From NCBI GenBank assembly GCA_900757295.1, contig CAAENH010000134.1, positions 1 through 5,010 on the forward strand: 5,010 nt of DNA, in the 5' to 3' direction. Within the stretch, counting starts at the first letter, position 1; every line of letters begins with the position of its first letter. Shown here one piece after another: positions 1 to 5,010 of this stretch. A model generated the notes under the pieces. That model was not told where the DNA came from. It did no database searches and worked only from the letters and a program-made list of their open reading frames with translations. Origin of the DNA: Bacilli bacterium. GTDB taxonomy: Bacteria; Bacillota_I; Bacilli_A; RF39; UBA660. A program made the position numbers and the translations under genes.

Positions 1-351
1 GATCCTACAAACATATTAGAATACGCTCCTTCAAATTCTATAAAAAATGATGATATTACTTTGGATGATTTAATAAATGCATTTTTAGAATTTAAAAAAA
101 GAGAAGAATTATCAAAACCTGTTGAAACTAAAATAACTAAGAGAGAATTAAGTATTAAAGAAAGAACTAATAGTATAAAATCGTTATTAAATAAAAAGGG
201 AAAAATGAATTTTTTAGAATTATTTGAAGAGTTTAATAAAGATTATGTTATAGTAACATTTTTATCGATTTTAAATATGGGTAAAAATAATGAAATTTCT
301 ATAATGCAAGAGGTAAATTTTTCAGACATAATTATAGAAAAGAGATGGTAG
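1..351 (+). CDS. scpA: ScpA, segregation and condensation protein A (3' end only)
   Basis: This is the C-terminal part of the kleisin subunit of the bacterial SMC-ScpA-ScpB condensin, a cytoplasmic complex that compacts and helps segregate the chromosome. The reading frame is open from base 1, so the gene starts outside the window; about 116 codons are visible. What is seen is an acidic/basic linker followed by the stretch NSIKSLLNKKGKMNFLELF and a conserved-looking tail ending IIIEKRW. This resembles the C-terminal winged-helix domain of ScpA, which in the family contacts the SMC head. The stop codon overlaps the start of scpB by 7 bases, the usual scpA-scpB arrangement. An internal TTG at base 61 is a less likely start, because the upstream codons continue in frame without a stop. 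The assignment rests largely on the neighbouring, clearly recognisable scpB. Confidence 0.88.
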   Translation, partial: DPTNILEYAPSNSIKNDDITLDDLINAFLEFKKREELSKPVETKITKRELSIKERTNSIKSLLNKKGKMNFLELFEEFNKDYVIVTFLSILNMGKNNEISIMQEVNFSDIIIEKRW

Positions 352-917
352 TTATGAATTTAATTGGTATAATTGAAGGCGTACTGTTTGTTGTTGGTGA
401 TGAAGGTATAACTTTAAATTCTTTAAGTGAAATAATTGATAAACCTTTAGAAGAAACGAAAGAATTATTACTTCAATTAAAAAAAGCATACGAAGAAGAT
501 GATAGAGGTATTAGAATAAGTTATCTAGGTGATGCTTTTAAATTAACAACTAAAAAAGAACATAAAGAATATTATCAAAAATTAATAGAAAATCCTGATA
601 ATAATATGTTAAGCCAAGCTGCTTTAGAAACTCTTGCTATTGTAGCTTATAATCAACCAATTACTAGAGCTGAAGTAGATGAAATAAGAGGAATCTCATC
701 TTCACATATGATTAGAAAATTAGTTGCAAAAAATTTATTAAAAGAAGCAGGAAAGTCTACTTTACCTGGTAGACCTAATTTATATAAAACTACTAGTGAT
801 TTTTTAGATTTCTTTGGGTTATCAACAATAAACGATTTACCTAAAATAGAGGAGAAAGAAGAGACAAGAGAAGAAAAAGAGTTGTTTACTTCTATCTATA
901 AAGAGCCAAATGAATAG
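345..917 (+). CDS. scpB: ScpB, segregation and condensation protein B
   Basis: ScpB dimerises and binds the middle of ScpA to complete the SMC condensin complex. The 190-residue protein has the usual family length and layout. The N-terminal winged helix begins GIIEGVLFVVGDEGI (about residues 8-22). The second winged helix carries the family hallmark TLAIVAYNQPITRAE (about 96-110), followed by the dimer/ScpA-binding part with PGRPNLYKTT and FLDFFGL (141-159). A charged, Glu/Lys-rich tail follows, as is common in the family. Two starts are possible: ATG 345, inside the scpA stop region, and ATG 354, which gives MNLIGIIEGVLF and fits the family N-terminus better. Neither has a strong ribosome binding site, which suggests translational coupling to scpA. 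The gene overlaps the next one by 8 bases (ATGAATAG). Confidence 0.96.
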   Translation: MVVMNLIGIIEGVLFVVGDEGITLNSLSEIIDKPLEETKELLLQLKKAYEEDDRGIRISYLGDAFKLTTKKEHKEYYQKLIENPDNNMLSQAALETLAIVAYNQPITRAEVDEIRGISSSHMIRKLVAKNLLKEAGKSTLPGRPNLYKTTSDFLDFFGLSTINDLPKIEEKEETREEKELFTSIYKEPNE

Positions 918-1488
918 TATATTTGATGAAGAATTGAATAATGAAACTATAGTAGATGGTGATTTTAAAGATTTAATAATCCAAGGTAATGATATTAATA
1001 AATGCAGCATAATTAATAGTGATTTTCAAAAATGTAATTTTAGTGGGTTAAATATTTGTGATACTGAATTTAATAATTGTGATTTATCAAATGCGTTTTT
1101 TGATAATGTAGGAATTCATAATTGTAAATTTAATAATTGCAAAATGGTTGGAGCTAATTTTAGTAATGTTATCTTTAAAAAATGTATATTTAATAATAAT
1201 ATGGCAAACTACTTAGTTTTAGCAAATTGTGATTTAAAAGAAGTGTCTTATATAGAAAATAGACTTAATAGTATTAGTTTTATTAGTAATAAACTAAAAA
1301 AAGTAAGTTTAGATAAAAATGAAATGCAATCTGCTGAAATAATTAATACTTCTTTAAATAACATTGATTTAAGTAATTGCGTTATAGATAATATGAAAAT
1401 AGATTTAAATGATTTAAAGGGTGTGACATTAAATCATATGCAAGGTTTAAGTGTTTTAGATTTATTAAATATAAAAATAAAAGATTAG
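910..1488 (+). CDS. pentapeptide-repeat protein
   Basis: The protein has 192 residues built from tandem five-residue repeats with a bulky hydrophobic residue at the centre of each. The clearest run is residues 37-96 (for example CNFSG, CDLSN, AFFDN, CKFNN, ANFSN), and a more degenerate block covers about 101-176. Such repeats fold into a right-handed quadrilateral beta-helix. Cys commonly begins the repeats in the first block, giving a probable Cys ladder along one face. There is no signal peptide or membrane segment, so it is probably cytoplasmic. Some family members (Qnr, MfpA) mimic DNA and bind gyrase, but others have unrelated or unknown roles, and nothing here proves gyrase binding. The start overlaps the scpB stop, so it is co-transcribed and probably translationally coupled with the condensin genes. 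A weak AT-rich hairpin (1477-1496) overlaps the stop codon, but it has no U-tract. Confidence 0.9.
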   Translation: MNSIFDEELNNETIVDGDFKDLIIQGNDINKCSIINSDFQKCNFSGLNICDTEFNNCDLSNAFFDNVGIHNCKFNNCKMVGANFSNVIFKKCIFNNNMANYLVLANCDLKEVSYIENRLNSISFISNKLKKVSLDKNEMQSAEIINTSLNNIDLSNCVIDNMKIDLNDLKGVTLNHMQGLSVLDLLNIKIKD

Positions 1489-1510
1489 ACTTTTATATAA
1501 ACTAATTATT

Positions 1511-1519
1511 TGATATAAT
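1511..1519 (+). promoter_or_regulatory. extended -10 promoter of the tRNA-Leu gene
   Basis: The bases TGATATAAT form a perfect extended -10 element (TGN followed by TATAAT at 1514-1519). Transcription would start near base 1526, only a couple of bases before the mature tRNA 5' end at 1528. No good -35 box lies at 16-18 bp. TAGACT at 1486-1491 matches TTGACA at four positions but is 22 bp away, so the extended -10 probably does the work. The tRNA would then be transcribed independently of the scpAB operon. Confidence 0.7.
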
Positions 1520-1527
1520 TAATTTAT

Positions 1528-1614
1528 GCCTGTGTGGTGAAATTGGTAGACGCGCTGGACTCAAAATCCAGTGGTAGCAATACCGTGCCGGTTCGAGTCC
1601 GGCCACAGGCACCA
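1528..1614 (+). tRNA. tRNA-Leu (anticodon CAA)
   Basis: A complete class II tRNA of 87 bases. The acceptor stem pairs GCCTGTG (1528-1534) with CACAGGC (1604-1610), followed by discriminator A and an encoded CCA (1612-1614). The anticodon stem CTGGA/TCCAG (1555-1559, 1567-1571) frames the loop CTCAAAA, with anticodon CAA at 1562-1564, which reads UUG leucine codons. The long variable arm GGTA-GCAA-TACC (1573-1584) is typical of leucine tRNAs. The T arm GCCGG/CCGGC holds the loop TTCGAGT (1592-1598). All stems are perfectly paired, so the gene should be functional. It has its own promoter upstream and terminator downstream. It is also the last clearly housekeeping gene before the accessory-looking block. 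Confidence 0.98.
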
Positions 1615-1625
1615 GAAATGATAGG

Positions 1626-1648
1626 AAACTCGGACACATCCTGAGTTT
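1626..1648 (+). other. bulged hairpin in the tRNA 3' trailer
   Basis: AAACTCGGA pairs with TCC-T-GAGTTT around a CACA tetraloop, giving nine base pairs with a single bulged T at 1642. It lies 11 bases after the tRNA CCA end and 12 bases before the terminator hairpin, so the primary transcript would carry two hairpins after the tRNA. It is not followed by a U-tract and so is not a terminator. It may be a processing signal, a leftover of another tRNA or RNA unit, or chance. Confidence 0.55.
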
Positions 1649-1660
1649 AAGTAATAAATG

Positions 1661-1685
1661 CTAACTAGAAATAGTTAGTTTTTTT
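1661..1685 (+). terminator. intrinsic terminator of the tRNA-Leu unit
   Basis: The perfect 7-bp stem CTAACTA/TAGTTAG (1661-1667, 1672-1678) with loop GAAA is followed directly by seven T residues (1679-1685). This is a textbook Rho-independent terminator. It ends the tRNA transcript and insulates it from the accessory genes that follow. Confidence 0.9.
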
Positions 1686-1714
1686 GTTATTTAAGAAAGG
1701 ATAAGTGATGAGTT

Positions 1715-1819
1715 ATGACAATAGAAACTAAAGAACTTGTAATAAGTGAAGAATTAAAAAGAAAGGTTGAAATTATTTGTAGATTATGTGGATTACTCTA
1801 TTACAAATGGAAATGTTAA
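1715..1819 (+). pseudogene. short ORF, probable frameshifted 5' part of the next gene
   Basis: This frame encodes a 34-residue peptide beginning MTIETKELVISEELKRKVE and then runs out of frame into an unlikely Cys/Trp-rich tail. The N-terminal 19 residues look like ordinary protein. If one A is removed from the GAAATT run at 1769-1774, the frame continues smoothly into the reading frame of the following gene, giving VELFVDYVDYSI and a product of about 87 residues. A good ribosome binding site AAGAAAGGA (1693-1701) lies upstream. It is best spaced for the ATG at 1708, which encodes only seven codons, and is 13 bases from ATG 1715. I infer a small gene broken by one or more indels. A sequencing error is an equally simple explanation. 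Confidence 0.45.
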
Positions 1820-1979
1820 AAGTATTAAGAATACTAATATTGCTTATGTTAAACCTCATATAGTAAAAATAAATAATATTAATTACTTATTATTTGATAA
1901 TTCCAATTATATTTTTATAAATGGTTATGATAAAAAAATAGAATTTAAAGATATTGAAAATTATATAAAATCACACTAA
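1767..1979 (+). CDS. small hypothetical protein (probably the 3' part of a frameshifted gene)
   Basis: A 70-residue reading frame rich in Ile, Asn, Tyr and Lys, with an alternating hydrophobic pattern (HIVKINNINYLLFDNSNYIFING) that suggests beta strands. I recognise no family, and there is no signal peptide or transmembrane segment. The only available start is TTG 1767. AGAAAGG lies directly against it with no spacer, so initiation there is doubtful. The more natural reading is that this is the body of a gene starting at ATG 1715 or 1708 that has a +1 base insertion near 1770. It lies just after the tRNA terminator and before the recombinase, on the same strand, so it is probably accessory-element cargo. 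Confidence 0.45.
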   Translation: MKLFVDYVDYSITNGNVKSIKNTNIAYVKPHIVKINNINYLLFDNSNYIFINGYDKKIEFKDIENYIKSH

Positions 1980-1993
1980 TATATAATATTTTT
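1979..1993. repeat. 15-bp direct repeat, left copy
   Basis: ATATATAATATTTTT occurs here and again, identically, at 3177-3191. The two copies flank the recombinase gene and the hairpin region. The repeat is made only of A and T, so chance similarity in this AT-rich DNA is a serious alternative to an attachment-site remnant. This copy also contains TATAAT (1982-1987), a possible -10 for the recombinase. The nearest -35-like box, TTGAAA at 1954-1959, is 22 bp away, which is too far for a normal promoter. Confidence 0.35.
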
Positions 1994-2022
1994 AAATTTT
2001 AGACCTTACTTTTTGCTTTTAA

Positions 2023-2901
<879 letters not shown>

Positions 2902-2910
2902 TAAAAATAA

Positions 2911-2962
2911 AACATCCATATTTACACCATAAAAAATATAAAACATCCGTAATATGGATGTT
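2911..2962. repeat. 12-bp inverted repeat with an alternative inner hairpin
   Basis: AACATCCATATT (2911-2922) is the exact reverse complement of AATATGGATGTT (2951-2962), with 28 bases between them. A second copy of the left-arm core, AACATCC at 2942-2948, can instead pair with GGATGTT (2956-2962) in a tight hairpin. The two left arms belong to an 11-bp direct repeat, ATAAAACATCC (2907-2917 and 2938-2948). The two folds therefore compete for the same right arm. Starting 9 bases after the recombinase stop, this could help end its transcript, but there is no U-tract on the plus strand. On the minus strand a T-rich run follows the repeat, so it could act in that direction. Confidence 0.7.
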
Positions 2963-2976
2963 CATAAAATTATTAT

Positions 2977-2999
2977 AATTCCCTATAAAATAAGGGGAA
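2977..2999. other. weak imperfect hairpin
   Basis: CCCT (2981-2984) pairs with AGGG (2993-2996), extended outward by a G-U pair and an A-T pair, around an A-rich loop. It is the weakest of the hairpins in this non-coding stretch and is noted mainly because it continues the series. Confidence 0.35.
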
Positions 3000-3008
3000 A
3001 TTTAACAT

Positions 3009-3030
3009 ATATGGAGTAATTGCTCCATAT
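3009..3030. repeat. 8-bp perfect hairpin
   Basis: ATATGGAG (3009-3016) and CTCCATAT (3023-3030) form a perfect stem around the loop TAATTG. The right arm plus the next base contains TCCATATT, which also occurs in the left arm of the upstream inverted repeat (2915-2922). Cross-pairing between the two structures is therefore possible. No U-tract follows immediately. Confidence 0.65.
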
Positions 3031-3035
3031 TAGTG

Positions 3036-3055
3036 TATTTTGCAAGTGCAAAATA
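3036..3055. repeat. 8-bp perfect hairpin with AAGT loop
   Basis: TATTTTGC (3036-3043) and GCAAAATA (3048-3055) pair perfectly around a four-base loop. It stands five bases after the preceding hairpin and three bases before the next inverted repeat, so the structures are nearly stacked end to end. Confidence 0.65.
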
Positions 3056-3058
3056 AGA

Positions 3059-3116
3059 AATGATAGCATTATAAAACCATATAATATAATTATTTATATA
3101 TAGTAATGCTATCATT
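3059..3116. repeat. 13-bp inverted repeat around an AT-rich core
   Basis: AATGATAGCATTA (3059-3071) is the exact reverse complement of TAATGCTATCATT (3104-3116). The 32-base interior is almost pure A/T and contains TATAAT at 3080-3085. This is the longest perfect inverted repeat in the window. It could be a long RNA stem, a minimal MITE-like element (no target-site duplication is visible at its edges), or a protein-binding palindrome. From 3117 to the promoter at 3157 I see nothing further. Confidence 0.75.
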
Positions 3117-3156
3117 CCCTTTATCCTGCTAATAATTATTATGATTTTCTTTAAAT

Positions 3157-3185
3157 TTGTAATTTTATAATTTTGGATATATAAT
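3157..3185 (+). promoter_or_regulatory. sigma-A-type promoter of the small helical-protein gene
   Basis: TTGTAA (3157-3162, four of six matches to TTGACA) and a perfect TATAAT (3180-3185) are separated by exactly 17 bp. Transcription would begin near 3192, just before the ribosome binding site AAGAAAGGAG (3193-3202), leaving a leader of only about 15 bases. The -10 box lies inside the right copy of the 15-bp direct repeat. Confidence 0.65.
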
Positions 3186-3191
3186 ATTTTT
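3177..3191. repeat. 15-bp direct repeat, right copy
   Basis: ATATATAATATTTTT, identical to 1979-1993. It overlaps the -10 box of the following gene, so conservation as promoter sequence or AT-rich coincidence may explain it. See the left copy. Confidence 0.35.
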
Positions 3192-3206
3192 CAAGAAAGG
3201 AGTTTT

Positions 3207-3572
3207 ATGGAAGAAAATAAAAAAATGAATCTAAGTTTTTCTGGTAATTTGAGCTATGTATTGTCGAATTTAGAACATGCCATAGATGAGGCCAAAGATT
3301 TAGAAGATAAAACATACCTAGAATTATCTAAAAAACAAATAATTGAATATTTAAACTATGTTTATAAAAAAATAAAATGTTGGCAAAAATGTTACAAAAT
3401 AAAAAATTATGAATTAATTATGAGTGAATATAAAGAAATAGAATCTATTATTTCACAATTAGAACTATGTTTAGTAGAATTTGATAATAAATTTCATATA
3501 GAAGGTATATCATATTCTATATTCCAAATTGGTAAGATTTTATCTAAAATAAAGAAAGAGAGTGATAAATAG
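3207..3572 (+). CDS. small helical protein of unknown function
   Basis: A 121-residue protein that I do not recognise. Apart from a short polar N-terminus, it appears almost wholly alpha-helical, with heptad-like spacing of Leu and Ile in about residues 15-55 and 65-95 and many Lys/Glu pairs. A helical bundle or coiled coil is therefore likely. There is no signal peptide and no convincing membrane segment. Two Cys flank WQK (CWQKC, about residues 58-62), which could matter for redox or metal binding but may be incidental. The start is secure: AAGAAAGGAG ends four bases before ATG 3207, and a good promoter lies directly upstream. It ends six bases before recognisable pseudogene sequence begins. 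It is probably cargo of the recombinase-bearing block, and its well-kept signals suggest it is expressed. Confidence 0.75.
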   Translation: MEENKKMNLSFSGNLSYVLSNLEHAIDEAKDLEDKTYLELSKKQIIEYLNYVYKKIKCWQKCYKIKNYELIMSEYKEIESIISQLELCLVEFDNKFHIEGISYSIFQIGKILSKIKKESDK

Positions 3573-4049
3573 CTAATATATGTGATGCATTAATATTACC
3601 TGGAAGTGCTATAGGTGTAGATCCAAAATATTATAATGATATTCCATTTCCGGGGAAAAATATAAATATGATGAATATAAATTAGATAAAAAAGTAATAG
3701 ATTTGTTTGTAAAATACAATAAACCTATTTTGGAAATATGTGGTTGACTTCAAACTTTAAATGTATATTTTGGTGGAGATTTAAATCAAAATATTTTAAA
3801 TCACAAATTATATGATGGAAGTACGCATAATATTAAGATTTAAATTCTTTTCTAAATAATGTATATAAACAAGAGGTAATTGAAGTTAATTTATATCATA
3901 GACAAACAATAAGGAATTTGGCATCAAATTTTAAAGTGACAGCAGTTAGTGAAGATGGGATAATAGAAGCTATAGAAGATGGTAATATAATTGGTGTTCA
4001 ATATCATCCAGAAAAATTAGACAATATAAAATTAATAAATAAAAAGTAG
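3569..4049 (+). pseudogene. decayed gamma-glutamyl hydrolase-like class I amidotransferase (peptidase C26 / PuuD type)
   Basis: Three reading frames together reconstruct the C-terminal two thirds of a class I glutamine amidotransferase-fold hydrolase. The first segment reads ICDALILPGS...VDPKYYND (from 3578), matching the family CDALILPGG/DP-YY region. The frame then shifts near 3652-3660, in a GGGGAAAAA run. The second segment reads KPILEICG, then a TGA stop at 3745-3747 where Gly is expected, then LQTLNVYFGGDLNQNIL and DGSTHNI. It ends at TAA 3841, and another shift lies near 3834-3843. The last segment reads NLYHRQTIRNLASNF, VSEDGIIEAIEDG and GVQYHPEK. The catalytic Cys (3739-3741), His (4005-4007) and Glu (4011-4013) codons survive, but the first part of the gene, normally some 60 residues, is absent. 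Relatives cleave gamma-glutamyl amide bonds. This copy cannot make a working enzyme. Confidence 0.85.
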
Positions 4050-4059
4050 GTGAAAATTT

Positions 4060-4665
4060 ATGAGAATAGGAATAGATATAGATGGTGTTTTAACAGATTT
4101 TGAAAAATGGCAATTAGAATTTGGTAGTAAATTTTTTATAAAATATAATAAGAATATTGCAAATCCAGATGCATATGATAGTGATACTGTTTTTAATGTG
4201 ACAAAAGAAATGGACTCTGAGTTTTGGCATGATTATTTATATGGCTATGCTAAAAATGAACCTGCAAGAAAATTTGCTGGTGAAGTTATAGATAAATTAA
4301 AAGATAAAGGTTATGAAATATATATAATAACAGCGAGATATCTTACTGATAGAAACGATAATTTAGGAAAAGAAATGAGAAACATTGTAATAGAATGGTT
4401 AAAAGAAAATAGTATAAATTATGATAAAATAATTTTTAGTCCAGAAGATAAGTTTGAAATATGTAAAGAAAATAATATAAGTATAATGATAGAAGATAAA
4501 GTGGAAAACATTAATAATATATCTAAGATTATACCAGTTGTATGTTTTAATGCAGCATATAATAAGATATGCAATGGTAAAAATGTATTTAGAGCATATA
4601 CTTGGTACGATGTTTATTACCAAATAACAAATGTAATTAAAAATGAAGAGATTAATACAAATTAG
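4060..4665 (+). CDS. HAD-superfamily nucleotidase (5'(3')-deoxyribonucleotidase / YqfW-like)
   Basis: A 201-residue HAD phosphatase. Motif I is GIDIDGVLTD, with nucleophile Asp6 and acid/base Asp8. Motif II is the hydrophobic strand IYIITAR with Thr91. Lys131 in SPEDKFEIC is the likely motif III lysine, and IEDKVENI (Glu145, Asp146) is motif IV for Mg2+ binding. The length and order fit the 5'-nucleotidase type C family (NT5C, PF06941), which includes Bacillus YqfW and dephosphorylates (deoxy)nucleoside monophosphates. The true substrate cannot be told from sequence. There is no signal peptide, so it is cytosolic. The start is supported by AGGTGA seven bases upstream. The gene begins 10 bases after the pseudogene stop, so it probably once shared an operon with it, and it overlaps the next gene by 23 bases. 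Confidence 0.82.
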   Translation: MRIGIDIDGVLTDFEKWQLEFGSKFFIKYNKNIANPDAYDSDTVFNVTKEMDSEFWHDYLYGYAKNEPARKFAGEVIDKLKDKGYEIYIITARYLTDRNDNLGKEMRNIVIEWLKENSINYDKIIFSPEDKFEICKENNISIMIEDKVENINNISKIIPVVCFNAAYNKICNGKNVFRAYTWYDVYYQITNVIKNEEINTN

Positions 4666-5010
4666 TTTTGATACTTTATTATTATCAATAATACCTATTG
4701 TAATATGGAATGCATTAGGTCTTATATTATCTAAAGATTTAGTTGTTACATTTTCAATTACATATCCTATTCAATTTCTATTTTCTATATTTTATTATAT
4801 TTTTGCTGTAGGTCCTAATATTACGGCAGAAAAAAAGAAAGATAAAAATATAGTTTATTCTAATATTTTCTTAGGAATATTAGTAGGAACGCTAATTTTA
4901 TTAATATTGATTTTTAAATGCAATAGTTTTCTATTAATAATGAATGTTAATGTATCAGTTTTTAGAATATTTACAATTTATTCCTTGTTTAACATTTTTT
5001 ATTCTTATGC
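4643..5010 (+). CDS. polytopic membrane protein, possibly MATE-family transporter (5' part)
   Basis: The frame runs open from ATG 4643 to the window end (122 codons plus two bases), so the 3' end is missing. The N-terminus reads MKRLIQISFDTLLLSIIPIV. Long hydrophobic stretches follow at about residues 11-27, 37-57, 77-94 and from about 108 onward, separated by short polar loops such as ITAEKKKDKN. This is an inner-membrane protein with at least four helices in the visible part. The overall pattern, with the early 'NALGLILSKDL' segment and a helix ending in 'VGPNITAEKK', reminds me of MATE-type efflux proteins in low-GC Gram-positives, but no diagnostic motif is visible. No clear ribosome binding site precedes the start. 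The 23-base overlap with the nucleotidase gene suggests translational coupling and one operon. Confidence 0.65.
   Translation, partial: MKRLIQISFDTLLLSIIPIVIWNALGLILSKDLVVTFSITYPIQFLFSIFYYIFAVGPNITAEKKKDKNIVYSNIFLGILVGTLILLILIFKCNSFLLIMNVNVSVFRIFTIYSLFNIFYSY

Noticed and set aside
1592..1614. The tRNA-Leu 3' end as an integration site with a duplicated copy downstream
   Set aside because: I found no second copy of the T-arm/acceptor sequence elsewhere in the window, and large serine recombinases usually do not use tRNA genes. A copy beyond the window cannot be excluded.
1756..1762. Programmed -1 frameshift at the A-rich run AAAAAG
   Set aside because: The codons there are TTA AAA AGA, so the heptamer is not in the slippery frame, and joining the two reading frames needs a +1 rather than a -1 shift.
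2907..2948. CRISPR array from the direct repeats ATAAAACATCC
   Set aside because: There are only two copies of 11 bp with a 20-bp gap, no further repeats, and no cas genes in the window.
2911..2962. Rho-independent terminator of the recombinase on the plus strand
   Set aside because: The stem is good, but it is followed by TTCATAAAAT rather than a run of T. It remains only a possible weak or minus-strand terminator.
2911..3116. Retron or group II intron RNA
   Set aside because: No reverse transcriptase is encoded nearby and no recognisable domain V/VI or msr/msd layout is visible.
3745..3747. TGA as a sense codon (Mycoplasma-type Trp or another recoding)
   Set aside because: The family expects Gly here, not Trp; the same gene also has two frameshifts and a TAA; all Trp codons in intact genes are TGG. 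A GGA to TGA mutation is simpler.
4399..4623. A 74-codon open frame on the minus strand
   Set aside because: It lies wholly inside the nucleotidase gene, has a low-complexity Ile/Tyr/Phe composition typical of antisense AT-rich DNA, and no supporting ribosome binding site was seen.

Overview
The window looks like the chromosome of a very AT-rich, low-GC Gram-positive bacterium (Bacilli, Mycoplasmatota-like or Clostridia). This rests on the strong A/T bias at third codon positions, AGGAG-type ribosome binding sites, a chromosomal scpA-scpB pair, and a tRNA with an encoded CCA end. Trp is written TGG throughout and no intact gene contains an in-frame TGA, so the standard bacterial code (table 11) fits better than the Mycoplasma code. 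I cannot name a species.

Layout. Bases 1-1488 hold a compact operon: the 3' end of scpA, scpB, and a pentapeptide-repeat gene, each overlapping the next by a few bases. Bases 1511-1685 hold a self-contained tRNA-Leu(CAA) unit: extended -10 promoter, tRNA, a small bulged hairpin, then an intrinsic terminator. Bases 1690-3575 look like accessory DNA: a probably frameshifted small gene, a serine recombinase cut short after its central domain, about 300 non-coding bases packed with inverted repeats, and a small helical protein of unknown function with its own good promoter and ribosome binding site. Bases 3575-4049 are the decayed remains of a class I glutamine amidotransferase-like hydrolase (peptidase C26 / PuuD type), missing its 5' end and broken by a nonsense codon and two frameshifts. 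Bases 4060-5010 return to intact genes: a HAD-type nucleotidase of the 5'(3')-deoxyribonucleotidase/YqfW kind, overlapped by the start of a polytopic membrane protein that may be a MATE-type transporter.

How it fits together. ScpA and ScpB are partners in the SMC condensin complex. The pentapeptide protein is translationally linked to them, but its job is unknown. The 1690-3575 block sits between a tRNA gene and a 5'-truncated pseudogene and contains a damaged site-specific recombinase, so it reads as an eroded mobile-element remnant that may have removed the start of the amidotransferase gene. I found no convincing attachment-site pair, only a 15-bp AT-only direct repeat around the recombinase. 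The most unusual feature is the hairpin-rich stretch 2907-3116, where several inverted repeats share arms and could form alternative structures. No complete new defence or mobile system can be demonstrated from this window.
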